Assembly: GCF_024753215.1 (NCBI RefSeq)
Contig: NZ_JANUGV010000012.1
Location: 1-60,764, forward strand
Direction: 5' to 3'
Length of the DNA stretch: 60,764 bases
Origin: Massilia solisilvae
GTDB lineage: Bacteria > Pseudomonadota > Gammaproteobacteria > Burkholderiales > Burkholderiaceae_D
The notes under the pieces were generated by a model. That model was not told the origin of the DNA. It did not search any database and saw nothing but the letters and a program-made list of their open reading frames with translations. Of this stretch, positions 33,001 through 40,717 are shown in pieces. The number at the start of each line of letters is the position of its first letter. Within the stretch, counting starts at the first letter, position 1. Position numbers and translations under genes: made by a program.

Positions 33001-33819
33001 CGTTTGCCCGGCATTCCCCGATCGCGTGGCAGACATGTTCGCTTTGTCGCGGATTGCAATGTCCAGATCGTCGAGCAGCTTGGCGCCAAAGACATTGCGC
33101 AGCATTTCGTCGACCCGGATGGCAAGGAAGAAGACCCCGGACAAGGCGTCGCGGCGGCCGGCCAGGGTAGCGGGTATGTCGCCGTGGTATATCGGCATAT
33201 AGAAAACGACACCATCCACATCGCCTGGTTCGACAAACAGGCGAACCCGGCGGGTCGCCGCCCACTCGCCGGTATCGCGGGCGCGCTCGATCGCTTCGAT
33301 CCTGCGCGGCTCCGTTGCATGGTCAAAGGCCAGCCCGTAACGATTCCGGGCCAGCGGTTCGATCGCCTTGACGACGAAGGCGTCCGCTGTCGGCAATGGG
33401 GCCGGTGGATGGATGACGGGCGGCTGCGCAAGCTCGTGCGCATATTCCTTGCGAATCGCCTGTTCGAATGGCGCCTTGCCGGCCGGGGCAAGGCGCGTGC
33501 TGAAACCGACCGCTTGCACGGCCGGCAACCGCTCGTTCAGCTTGAGCCAGGTGACACTTTGCCTGAACGAGGCCCGGGTCGGATGAGCAGTTGCGCGATA
33601 CTCGGCCTGCAGGCTGCGTAAGGCTTCCGCGTAGGCACCAAGCTGGCGTTCCAGGTTGTGCTTGGCGTCTCTTGCGCGGATATCGAGCCGGGATTGGAGT
33701 TCCTGGTTAACGAGACGAACACCTGCCCAGTAAACGACAGCGGATGCCAGCAGCCCGACGACCAGGAATACCCGCGCACGGCGCAGCGCCTGACTCGATT
33801 TCGCATCTGCTTGTTTCAT
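30088..33819 (-). CDS. CHASE-PAS-GAF-PAS-GGDEF-EAL cyclic-di-GMP enzyme
   Basis: 1243 residues. Two membrane helices (about 15-38 and 325-348) flank a periplasmic CHASE sensor domain. Inside the cell follow a PAS domain (about 375-490), a GAF domain (about 515-660), a second PAS with PAC (about 690-800), then GGDEF (about 805-970) and EAL (about 985-1225). Both catalytic motifs are intact: RLGGDEFVLV for diguanylate cyclase and MEALIRW, VDDFGTGYSSL and IAEGVETEEQ for phosphodiesterase. Which activity dominates cannot be told. It is monocistronic, 85 bases upstream of the chemoreceptor gene's 3' end, same strand. Confidence 0.92.
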   Translation of the reverse strand: MKQADAKSSQALRRARVFLVVGLLASAVVYWAGVRLVNQELQSRLDIRARDAKHNLERQLGAYAEALRSLQAEYRATAHPTRASFRQSVTWLKLNERLPAVQAVGFSTRLAPAGKAPFEQAIRKEYAHELAQPPVIHPPAPLPTADAFVVKAIEPLARNRYGLAFDHATEPRRIEAIERARDTGEWAATRRVRLFVEPGDVDGVVFYMPIYHGDIPATLAGRRDALSGVFFLAIRVDEMLRNVFGAKLLDDLDIAIRDKANMSATRSGNAGQTLIFSNNPDDVAVPGTTLAASAPLRRTFDLTFGGTTWELSLTMRPTFQTRSQYWLPPVAGLAGVLLSFLAFFFMRSLNVARQASDAGMREAYLSLQAKEEQLNDIVQSIDEVLWTFDTSSGEVRYVSAAVERLYGRTVQSFLDRARLWLRCVHPADRRQVIRAVRRLADKGQDEMLYRIVRSDGAVRWMHYEAHYVPGTLSKPGRVDCLGRDVTEQRQMEESLRRSNRALRTIHACEKELANAAHEHALLQGICEVVVREGYRLAWSGLLVRDGGVEPAGIAGEHDGYLACIEGELRAGVMGTGTIGTTLREGRPTIINNLQSDPQFGPRREQALRRGFNSKITLPLVHDGQAVGLLNVYATEPDAFDAEEVDLLTGLANSVAVAMQFLRHRSAKLAAEAAFHLRQRAIEASPNAIVITSAAAPHYPVEYVNPAFERMTGYSAQEIAGKSLRVLHQNDKDQAGLKELRRLLRAQQEGHVTIRNYRRDGSMFWTDVHVAPVRDETGAVTHFVGAKYDVTTTKRYEEQLELQANHDALTMLANRNLLQERLNQAIAAAARDNTPVWVVFLDLDRFKFVNDTLGHQAGDVLLKQVSTRLRSVVRHTDTVARLGGDEFVLVLAEHADTSLETALVQRVMDVVAPPFIVGGHEFFLTCSMGIAVYPADGRDAETLIKHADIAMYSAKGAGRDSFQFYTSSLNEKALARLRLEGDLRNALERGEFLLHYQPQLDLRTGKVVGMEALIRWQHPELGMVSPARFIGLAEEIGLIGPIGEWVLRTACMQHRRWQLAGLPALRLAVNLSARQFADRGLAQSIAAILTDTGMSAQHLDIELTESMVMTDVEFAIGVLRELKALGVHLSVDDFGTGYSSLSYLKRFPINLLKIDQSFVRDITLNSDGAELVRSIISLAHGLRLQVIAEGVETEEQLTYLRQHGCDQMQGYYFSQPLAADAFEQLLREERALPVQDMAVMALPG

Positions 33820-33904
33820 CGGAATTCTCGTATCTACTGAAAATGATCACCACACGGCAGGTCGCACCTGCCACCTGGCCGGTCTGCGCCCGCGTCGCCG
33901 TCGA

Positions 33905-35563
33905 TCATGCAGAACCCTGCGCGGCAGGCTGCAGGGCCGGCGACCGGCTTGCCGAAAGTTGCCTGCGGTTCGACTGCGGCGCTCCGCGCCTTGGTGCGGA
34001 CGAACCGTCCGCGACATTGGCGCTGATCTTGAACACCGCAACGGCGCGCGCGAGGCTGTGCGCTTTTTCCTCCAGCGCGGCAGCGGCCGCGGTCGACTGC
34101 TCGACAAGGGCGGCGTTCTGCTGCGTCACCTGATCCATTTGAATGATGGCCTGGCTGATCTGGCCAATGCCCGCTGTTTGCTGATCGCTTGCCGCGGTAA
34201 TCTCGGCCATGATTTCCGTTACCCGCCGTACGCTCACGACGATGTCATCCATGGTGCTGCCGGCCTGTTCAACCAGCCGGCAGCCGGCATCGACCCGCTC
34301 GACCGAATCGCCGATCAGCGTCTTGATCTCCTTGGCCGCTCCTGCCGAACGCTGCGCCAGGGCGCGCACTTCGGCCGCCACTACCGCAAAGCCCCGTCCG
34401 TCCTCGCCGGCGCGCGCCGCTTCGACAGCAGCGTTGAGCGCGAGAATATTGGTCTGGAAAGCGATGCCATCGATCACGCCAATAATGTCGGCGATCGTTC
34501 TGGCCGACTCGTTGATCGCATCCATCGTTTTCACGACTTCACCCACGATATCGCCGCCCCTGAGCGCCACGTCGGAGGCCGAGGCGGCAAGCGCGTTGGC
34601 CTGCCGCGCACTGTCCGCATTCTGCTTGACGGTCGATGTCAGCTCTTCCATCGAGGCAGCCGTTTCTTCCAGAGAGCTTGCCTGTTCTTCAGTACGTGCC
34701 GACAGATCCCGGGTACCTGCCGCAATTTGTGCCGATGCAGCCGCGACTGTGTCGGTCCCGCTGCGCACTTCGCTGACCACGCCGAGCAAGCTGGCATTCA
34801 TCTCGTTCAGCGCGTGCAACAACTGCCCGGTTTCGTCGGTCGATGCATCCTCGATAACGCTGGTAAGGTCGCCGGCAGCAACCGTCCTGGCGGCGCCGAC
34901 GGCGCGATTGATGGGGCTGGTAATGGAGTGCGCAATCAGGAATGCGAACCCGAGCCCGCCAATCAACGCTCCGGCACCCAGCGCCAGCATTGCCTGTACT
35001 CCCGACCCGGATGCGCTTCTCACCCCGTCCGCGGCCGCCATCGCCAGATTCTTCTGCAGATCCTTCAGTTCAAGCACCGATGCCTGCAGCTTATCGAGGA
35101 TTGGAAGCGTCTCTTGCAGCATCACCTGCTTTGCTTCGTCCGGCTTGCCGTCGTCGATGAATTTGCTGACTTTGCTAAATGACGCGACATACTGCGCGCG
35201 TTCGGACTTGACGGTCGCCAGCAGCTGTTTTTCGTTTGGCGAGTACACCAGACGTTCCAGCGTCCCCAGTGCCGCAACGATGATTTTCTTGTTGGCCTCG
35301 ATGTGCTCATGGGTCTTGTCCCGATATTGTTTGTCAGGAACGAGGAACAATTCCATCGTGCGTCGCGTCTGCGCGCGGATCGTCGCATTAATGGTGTTTG
35401 CCGCATCGGCTTTCGCCCACTCGATGTCGATCATTTTCGTCGTCGACGCTTCGATACCGGAAAGCCGCGTCACGCCAACCACGACCAGCAAGACCAACAA
35501 ACTGAGCACGATGCCGAAACCAAGTGCCAGGCGGCTTCTGATCTTCATATTGCTGATACGCAT
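33905..35563 (-). CDS. Methyl-accepting chemotaxis protein
   Basis: 552 residues from the ATG at 35563, preceded by AGAGGA at good spacing. TM1 (about 10-32) and TM2 (about 190-212) bracket a four-helix-bundle ligand domain; a HAMP domain follows, then the signalling helical hairpin whose tip reads IDGIAFQTNILALNAAVEAA, nearly invariant in chemoreceptors. The C-terminal Gln/Ser/Ala tail lacks the NWETF-type CheR-binding pentapeptide. The ligand is unknown. A possible sigma-70 promoter lies about 320 bases upstream, giving a long 5' leader. No che genes are in the window, so it feeds a pathway encoded elsewhere. Confidence 0.93.
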   Translation of the reverse strand: MRISNMKIRSRLALGFGIVLSLLVLLVVVGVTRLSGIEASTTKMIDIEWAKADAANTINATIRAQTRRTMELFLVPDKQYRDKTHEHIEANKKIIVAALGTLERLVYSPNEKQLLATVKSERAQYVASFSKVSKFIDDGKPDEAKQVMLQETLPILDKLQASVLELKDLQKNLAMAAADGVRSASGSGVQAMLALGAGALIGGLGFAFLIAHSITSPINRAVGAARTVAAGDLTSVIEDASTDETGQLLHALNEMNASLLGVVSEVRSGTDTVAAASAQIAAGTRDLSARTEEQASSLEETAASMEELTSTVKQNADSARQANALAASASDVALRGGDIVGEVVKTMDAINESARTIADIIGVIDGIAFQTNILALNAAVEAARAGEDGRGFAVVAAEVRALAQRSAGAAKEIKTLIGDSVERVDAGCRLVEQAGSTMDDIVVSVRRVTEIMAEITAASDQQTAGIGQISQAIIQMDQVTQQNAALVEQSTAAAAALEEKAHSLARAVAVFKISANVADGSSAPRRGAPQSNRRQLSASRSPALQPAAQGSA

Positions 35564-35884
35564 ATGTCCTCTCAAAAAATTTCTGGTTCCAATGGCACGC
35601 TCATGCGATGCTCCCTGAAGACGAGCCTGGTCCAAAGCGCACATCCGGCAGTCGGAGGACGTGATGCGAGCCACGCATCAGGGCAGCACTGGGCCGAACA
35701 ATGTGAGCAACCGGGCGTTGGCGAGCTGGGCTTTGATCTGTTCGAAAGCGGGGCGGGTCTTTGGTTTTCCTGCAAACGGCCGATAATGGGCAGCGTGCTC
35801 GCCACCCGCGACGACGCGCGCGTCGGTCGATTGCGACGCTACGGCGGACAGCTTGGATGTCGTCGGTTTAAAAGATGCATTTAA

Positions 35885-35913
35885 AGTATATGTTATAGCC
35901 GATGTTTCCGCAA
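35885..35913 (-). promoter_or_regulatory. Candidate sigma-70 promoter upstream of the chemoreceptor
   Basis: On the minus strand TTGCGG (35908-35913), 17 bases, TATACT (35885-35890). It would give a leader of over 300 bases before the chemoreceptor ATG. No sigma-28 consensus was seen nearer the gene. Confidence 0.4.
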
Positions 35914-36027
35914 GGCTATTTTCTATCGAGCGCTCGCGACAACAACAGGTCGGGCAAGCACCGCCGGGAAGCTGTCTGGAAAGCGTGGCGTGCAGCCGGC
36001 GCCAGGGGAGTCCGCCCCACAAAAAGT

Positions 36028-36055
36028 TTGCCAGTTGCTAACCGTCGGCTATAAT
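36028..36055 (+). promoter_or_regulatory. Promoter of tRNA-Phe copy 2
   Basis: TTGCCA (36028-36033), 16 bases, TATAAT (36050-36055), ending ten bases before the tRNA. The GGCTATAATCA context is shared with copy 1, but the rest of the upstream region differs. Confidence 0.7.
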
Positions 36056-36065
36056 CACGCCTCCT

Positions 36066-36141
36066 GGCCTGGTAGCTCAGTTGGTAGAGCAGAGGATTGA
36101 AAATCCTTGTGTCGGTGGTTCGATTCCGCCCCGGGCCACCA
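36066..36141 (+). tRNA. tRNA-Phe (GAA), copy 2
   Basis: 76 bases, identical to copy 1 at 18626-18701, including the encoded CCA. Anticodon GAA in loop TTGAAAA. A hairpin (AACGCCAACC...GGTTGGCGTT, about 36153-36177) follows before the yjdM-like gene. Confidence 0.97.
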
Positions 36142-36152
36142 AGAACAATAAC

Positions 36153-36184
36153 AACGCCAACCCCTGCGGTTGGCGTTCTCGTTT
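36153..36184 (+). terminator. Hairpin after tRNA-Phe copy 2
   Basis: Arms AACGCCAACC and GGTTGGCGTT around CCTGC, then CTCGTTT. The T run is interrupted, so some readthrough into the yjdM-like gene 30 bases downstream is possible. Confidence 0.6.
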
Positions 36185-36213
36185 CCAGCCTGCCAACTTA
36201 CCAGGATATTGCC

Positions 36214-36558
36214 ATGACCACCTTGCCACCCTGCCCCGCCTGCGGCTCCGCCCTGACTTATGAGGACGGCTCGGGTAACTACATCTGTCCCGAATGCGCG
36301 CACGAATGGCCGGTCCAGGCCGACGCGGCCGCGGAAGAGACGGCGCGGGTATGGCGCGACGCCGCCGGCAACGTGCTGCAGGACGGCGACTCGGTGACCG
36401 TCATCAAGGACCTCAAGCTCAAGGGCGGCGGCGGTGTGGTCAAGCAGGGCACCAAGGTCAAGAACATCCGCCTGGTCGAAGGCGACCACGACATCGACTG
36501 CAAGATCGACGGCTTTGGCGCCATGAGCCTGAAGTCCGAATTCGTCCGCAAGAGCTGA
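36214..36558 (+). CDS. yjdM: YjdM/PhnA family zinc-ribbon protein
   Basis: 114 residues from the ATG at 36214. An N-terminal zinc ribbon with two Cys pairs (CPACG and CPECAHEW, about 15 residues apart) is followed by the beta-rich YjdM domain (DGDSVTVIKDLKLKG and VKQGTKVKNIRLVEGDHDID). The length equals the E. coli protein once called PhnA, whose link to phosphonates was dropped; function remains unknown. It follows tRNA-Phe copy 2 by 72 bases and ends in a strong terminator. Confidence 0.92.
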   Translation: MTTLPPCPACGSALTYEDGSGNYICPECAHEWPVQADAAAEETARVWRDAAGNVLQDGDSVTVIKDLKLKGGGGVVKQGTKVKNIRLVEGDHDIDCKIDGFGAMSLKSEFVRKS

Positions 36559-36603
36559 CGCGCCCGGTCGCAGCGTGCGCTGCGTGCCGCTTTGGTCTGC
36601 AAG

Positions 36604-36630
36604 AAAACGCCACCCGAGGGTGGCGTTTTC
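36604..36630. terminator. Bidirectional intrinsic terminator after yjdM
   Basis: Arms AAAACGCCACCC and GGGTGGCGTTTT are perfect complements with almost no loop. T-runs on either strand make it usable for yjdM (plus) and for the small membrane peptide gene (minus). Confidence 0.8.
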
Positions 36631-36652
36631 GTCTGCGCAACCAAAAATCTGG

Positions 36653-36730
36653 TCAGTGCATGAACAGGTAGATCAGGACCAGCACGATCGCTGGGACACC
36701 CATGATCCACGCCAGGAAATACTTACCCAT
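36653..36730 (-). CDS. 25-residue single-helix membrane peptide
   Basis: Too short for usual gene finding. The frame starts MGKYFLAWIMGVPAIV and consists almost wholly of one membrane helix, ending in FMH. A strong ribosome site GGGAGG lies six bases before the ATG, and a bidirectional terminator follows the stop codon. The N-terminal Gly-Lys and central Val-Pro-Ala pattern look like small stress or transport-associated peptides in proteobacteria, but I cannot name the family. Expression would test it. Confidence 0.6.
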   Translation of the reverse strand: MGKYFLAWIMGVPAIVLVLIYLFMH

Positions 36731-36823
36731 GATGGCCTCCCTTCCGATGAATGTCGTCACGCTTGCAGGATGCCACCCGCGGCGCTTGCCGTCCGTACGC
36801 TGATGCACAGTAAGGGACGTGCC

Positions 36824-38416
36824 CTAGCCGGTCTCGGGCTCGTCCTGGGTCACGTCCAGCTCGCCGTGCAGCGCTTCCAGCAAATGCTTGAACGACATCG
36901 GCTGTGCGAACAGCCAGCCTTGCGCGTAATGCACGCCGCGGGCGCGCAGGAACGCGGCCTGGGCTTCGGTCTCCACGCCCTCGGCGATCATTTCCAGCTT
37001 GAGCGCCTTGGCCATCTCGATGATGTGGTGGATCACCTGGCTGGTCGGCGCGCCGGTGTCGAGCGTATCGACGAAGGACTTGTCGATCTTGAGCAGGTCG
37101 AACTGCAGGCTTTCCAGGAACGACAGGCTCGAATAGCCGGTGCCGAAATCGTCGATGGCGATGCGGATGCCGGCCGCGCGCAGCGCATCGACGATGCCGC
37201 GCACCGTCCGCGGTTCGGCAAAGCTGCGCTCGGTCGCCTCGACCATCAGGCTGCCCGAGCGCGCGCCGGTCGCGTCCACCAGCTGGCGCAGCATCGCGAT
37301 CGTCGCCTCGGACTGCAGGTCGTCCGCAGCCAGATTGATCGCAATGTGAAAGTCAGGAAATTCGCGGAACAGCACGGCCGCGTCCGTGCGCACCTGTTCC
37401 AGCACCACGTCCTTGGTCACCTGCCGGATCAGGCCGCTGTCCTCGGCAGCGACGATGAACACGTCCGGCCGCACCGCCTCGCCTTTCGGCCGGTGCCAGC
37501 GGATCAGCGCCTCGGCCCCGACCCAGCGGCCGGTGTGCAAGTCCACCACCGGCTGGTACACCATGAACAGTTCCTTGCGCCGCAGCGCCGCCTTGAGCAC
37601 CGCGGGCATGGCCAGCTGCGAGCGCGCCAGCGCGACGGCGGCCCACGCCAGCAGCAGGCCCATCGCGATGCCGAAGGGCACCACGGTGCGCGCGATGGCC
37701 CAGGTGCGCTCGTTCAGCTCGCTGACCGGCAGGGCCGCCACCGCATCGACAAAATAGCGTGACGACTTGACCACCGCCACCACATAGCCGCCGTTGCGAA
37801 AGCTCGCCTGCAGGCTGCCGTCCAGTCGACCGAACCAGGCCGCGTCGATGTAGCCGCGCGCCGTCAGGATCTCGCCGCGCTCGGACAGCAGGGCCACCGA
37901 CATCCCCTGCCCGGCATTGCTGACCGCGATCGGCAGACCCTTGTGGATGATCGCGGCATAGGGCGCGCGCGCCACCACGAGGAAATGCACTCCGCGCGCG
38001 AACGGCAGTTCGGCATCGGTCCAGACCGCCAGCCCGCCGGGCTGGCGCACGTCCGGCGCGCCGATGAACACCGGCTCGGCCGGGCTGGTCAGCGACGAAC
38101 ACAGCAAGGTGTCGCCATTGACCACGCCGATGGCCTGGATCGAGGGCGACGATACGTCGAGCTTGCGCATCAGGTCGATGTTGGCCTCGCTGCACGGGTC
38201 AAGCGAGCGGCTCGCCGCCAGGGCCCTGAACGCCGCTTCGATTTCGTCGGCCGTGGTTTCCGAGCGGTCGAGCACTTCGCGCGCGTAGCCAATGGCCCGT
38301 TGCTGTTCCTGGTCCATGCTCTGGTGCCGCGCAAGAAAGATCGAGAGCGCAACCGGCAAGGCGATCGCGAGCAGGATTCCCAGCACGGCGAGAAGTCTCA
38401 TGCGCCGCTGGTTCAT
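36824..38416 (-). CDS. CSS-motif EAL-domain cyclic-di-GMP phosphodiesterase
   Basis: 530 residues from the ATG at 38416 (MNQRRMRLLAVLGILL). A membrane helix (about 6-24), a periplasmic domain with the cysteine pair of the CSS motif (LDPCSEAN and LLCSSL), a second helix (about 243-263) and a C-terminal EAL domain follow. The EAL site is complete: AEALIRWH, IDDFGTGYSSL and IAEGVETEAQ. CSS-EAL proteins such as E. coli PdeB/PdeC respond to disulfide state of the periplasmic cysteines. Divergent from uvsE by 143 bases. Confidence 0.9.
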   Translation of the reverse strand: MNQRRMRLLAVLGILLAIALPVALSIFLARHQSMDQEQQRAIGYAREVLDRSETTADEIEAAFRALAASRSLDPCSEANIDLMRKLDVSSPSIQAIGVVNGDTLLCSSLTSPAEPVFIGAPDVRQPGGLAVWTDAELPFARGVHFLVVARAPYAAIIHKGLPIAVSNAGQGMSVALLSERGEILTARGYIDAAWFGRLDGSLQASFRNGGYVVAVVKSSRYFVDAVAALPVSELNERTWAIARTVVPFGIAMGLLLAWAAVALARSQLAMPAVLKAALRRKELFMVYQPVVDLHTGRWVGAEALIRWHRPKGEAVRPDVFIVAAEDSGLIRQVTKDVVLEQVRTDAAVLFREFPDFHIAINLAADDLQSEATIAMLRQLVDATGARSGSLMVEATERSFAEPRTVRGIVDALRAAGIRIAIDDFGTGYSSLSFLESLQFDLLKIDKSFVDTLDTGAPTSQVIHHIIEMAKALKLEMIAEGVETEAQAAFLRARGVHYAQGWLFAQPMSFKHLLEALHGELDVTQDEPETG

Positions 38417-38559
38417 GGTATGCCGCGCGGCAAGCCAGGCCCGACGCGCGCGACTCAAACTGGCATTGTGTCCGACAACGCCCCACCCTGTCCAAATGTG
38501 CCCGTGCGCCACTTTGGCCGGCGACATATACTGGCCCTCTTTACCGCAACGGCTTGCTC

Positions 38560-39453
38560 ATGACTCCCCGCCTCGGCCTCGTCTGCATTACCGCTTCCAC
38601 CCAAGTGCGCTACCGCACCATCACCCGCAAGCGCCTGCTCGACCAGGCGATCGCCACACAACGCAAGCTGCTGGAAGACATCTACCGCGACAACCTCCAG
38701 TCCTTCGACGCTGCCTTGCGCTTTTGCGAGCAGGAAGGCATTGCGCTGTACCGGATTCCGTCGTCGATCTTCCCGTTCGCCGACGAACCGATCGGGCGCG
38801 AGCTGCTCGCGCAGCTGTCCGGCGCGCTCGCTCGTTCCGGCGCGCGGGCCAGTGAACAAGGCATCCGCCTGGTGATGCATCCGGACCAGTTCGTGGTGCT
38901 CAGCTCGGACTCGGCCGACGTGGTGGCCAACAGCGTCAAGATTTTGCAGATGCATGCCGACATCCTCGACCTGCTGGGGCAGCCGCGTTCGCCCTGGGCG
39001 CTGGTCGAGATTCACGGCGGCAAGGCCGCGCGCGCGGACGCGCTGGTGGCCGCCATCGGGCGCCTGCCGGACGCGATCCGCTCGCGCCTCGCACTGGAGA
39101 ATGACGAATATGCGTACGGCGCTGACGAGATCGCCGCGATCTGCCGCCGCAGCGGGGTGCCGATGGTGTTCGACGCCCATCATCACATCGTCCACGACAA
39201 GCTGCCCAGCTACGACGACCCGAGCGTGGCGGCCATGCTGCATGAGGCGCGCTCGACCTGGGCGCTGCCCGAGCACCAGCTGGTGCACATTTCCAACGGC
39301 CGCGACGGGTTCAACGACCGCCAGCATGCCGACCTCATCAGCGTAATGCCATCGAGCTACGCGCACGCGCCGTGGATCGAGATCGAGGCCAAGCACAAGG
39401 AGCTAGCGATCCGGCAACTGCGCGGCTGGCTGGGCACCACGGCGGACCGATGA
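38560..39453 (+). CDS. uvsE: UV damage endonuclease (UvdE/UvsE)
   Basis: 297 residues from ATG 38560 (MTPRLGLVCITASTQVRYRT); a Met two codons earlier in the frame has a TTG. The TIM-barrel of the UVDE family is covered, with metal-binding residues in HPDQFVVLSS, VEIHGG, ENDEY, FDAHHH and EIEAKHKE. It nicks 5' of UV photoproducts as an alternative to UvrABC. Its TGA overlaps the ATG of the next gene (ATGA), so a CAP-domain protein is translationally coupled. UvdE is uncommon outside Firmicutes, fungi and some betaproteobacteria. Confidence 0.92.
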   Translation: MTPRLGLVCITASTQVRYRTITRKRLLDQAIATQRKLLEDIYRDNLQSFDAALRFCEQEGIALYRIPSSIFPFADEPIGRELLAQLSGALARSGARASEQGIRLVMHPDQFVVLSSDSADVVANSVKILQMHADILDLLGQPRSPWALVEIHGGKAARADALVAAIGRLPDAIRSRLALENDEYAYGADEIAAICRRSGVPMVFDAHHHIVHDKLPSYDDPSVAAMLHEARSTWALPEHQLVHISNGRDGFNDRQHADLISVMPSSYAHAPWIEIEAKHKELAIRQLRGWLGTTADR

Positions 39454-40346
39454 GAACGACGCCGATGCGCCCGCTTGCTGCGCTTGCCGGCGACCGCAAC
39501 TGGCTCCTGTGCCTCCTGCTCGCCTGCGCGAGCTGCGCCGCCGCGGGCGCGCCACCCGCGCGCGAGGCCGGCCAGCTGGTCCAGCTCATCAACGACTACC
39601 GCGCGTCGCCCGGCAGTTGCCACGGGCACAAGGCCGCGCCTGCCGGTCCGCTGTCGCCCCAGCCGGCCTTGTCGGCGGTACGGGTGCGTACCGCCACCTT
39701 CCTCGAACAGGCGCTGGAAGACGCCGGCTACCCGGTCGTGCGCGCGCGGGCCGTCAGTGTCACAGGCCCGACCGACGCCGCGGCGGCGCTGGCCGCGCTG
39801 CAGGAGGCCTACTGCGATGTGCTGCTGGGGACGGATTTCAGTGCCATTGGCGCCCTGCACGCCGGCAACGAGTGGCAGGTGGTGCTGGCGCAGCCGCTGG
39901 TGCGCGCCAGCCTGCCGGACTGGCCGGTGACGGGGCAGGCGATCCTGCAACTGGTGAACCAGGCGCGCGCGGTCAGCCGCAACTGCGGCGCGCGCCACTT
40001 CGAGGCCGCGCCGCCGGTCACGTGGAACGCGGCGCTGGCCGGCGCCGCGCTCGCGCACAGCCAGGACATGGCCATGCGCCGCTACTTCAACCACCACGGC
40101 AGCGACGGCGGCACCGTGGCCGAGCGCGCGCAGCTGGCCGGCTACGCCTGGCGGCGCATCGGCGAGAACATCGCGGCCGGACAGCCGACGCCCCAGGCCG
40201 CGGTGGCCGGCTGGCTGGACAGCCCCGGCCATTGCGCCAACCTGATGGATCCCGGGTTCACCGAGATGGGCGCGGCCCACTTCGTCAACCCGTCCAGCAA
40301 GACCGCGCGGGCCTACTGGACCCAGGTGTTCGCCACCCCGCGCTGA
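39450..40346 (+). CDS. Secreted CAP-domain protein
   Basis: 298 residues starting at the ATG that overlaps the uvsE stop. A signal peptide (about 15-33) is followed by two related halves. The second (about 170-298) is a full CAP/SCP-like domain: TWNAALAGAALAHSQDMA, MRRYFNHHGSDGG, GYAWRRIGENIA and SPGHCANLMDPGF contain the usual His and Glu. The first half (QLVQLINDYRASPGSCHGH) looks like a degenerate copy without the catalytic-type residues. Function of bacterial CAP proteins is mostly unknown. Coupling to a DNA-repair enzyme is unexplained. Confidence 0.85.
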   Translation: MRTTPMRPLAALAGDRNWLLCLLLACASCAAAGAPPAREAGQLVQLINDYRASPGSCHGHKAAPAGPLSPQPALSAVRVRTATFLEQALEDAGYPVVRARAVSVTGPTDAAAALAALQEAYCDVLLGTDFSAIGALHAGNEWQVVLAQPLVRASLPDWPVTGQAILQLVNQARAVSRNCGARHFEAAPPVTWNAALAGAALAHSQDMAMRRYFNHHGSDGGTVAERAQLAGYAWRRIGENIAAGQPTPQAAVAGWLDSPGHCANLMDPGFTEMGAAHFVNPSSKTARAYWTQVFATPR

Positions 40347-40350
40347 AGCG

Positions 40351-40551
40351 CTAGCGGCGGAAGAGCCACAGCACCAGCGACAGCAGCACCGAGACCACCA
40401 GGCAGCTCACGATCGGAAAATGGAAGCTGAACCCTGCGCGCACGATGTGGATGTCGCCCGGCAGCCGGCCCAGCGGCAGCTTGCGCAGCCACGGCCATCC
40501 CAGACCGGCCACCACCAGGACCAGGCCCAACAGAATCAATACACGCTGCAC
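40351..40551 (-). CDS. DUF2905 family membrane protein
   Basis: 66 residues: two hydrophobic segments around the conserved LGRLPGDIHIVRAGFSFHFP, the hallmark of DUF2905, a small inner-membrane family of unknown role. It is convergent with the CAP gene (four bases between stop codons) and divergent from the binding-protein gene. Confidence 0.88.
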   Translation of the reverse strand: MQRVLILLGLVLVVAGLGWPWLRKLPLGRLPGDIHIVRAGFSFHFPIVSCLVVSVLLSLVLWLFRR

Positions 40552-40717
40552 CGCATCTCCATTGGCAAATCGTCGAGAGCGAACATGCTACCAGCGACGG
40601 GCAGGCATTGATAGCTTGCCACGCTGCCGTTTTTTTTGGCAGGAAATGTGAACTCGATTCCCCCGGGAACGGTACAATTGACTCTTTCCCGTATCGCGGG
40701 CAGAGGATTCCAGGCTT

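Larger units (their letters stand above)
35564..36065. other. Intergenic stretch between the chemoreceptor and tRNA-Phe copy 2
   Basis: About 500 bases without a convincing gene. It is less GC-rich than the neighbours in 35860-35930. A minus-strand frame ending at 35678 reads protein-like near its end (FEQIKAQLANARLLTLFGP) but has no start codon at a suitable place. It contains a promoter candidate for the chemoreceptor and, at its right end, the tRNA promoter. Confidence 0.6.

Noticed and set aside
40624..40642. CTGCC-T8-GGCAG hairpin as a terminator
   Set aside because: It lies upstream of both divergent genes (DUF2905 and binding protein), its T run is in the loop and not after the stem, so no transcript would end there.
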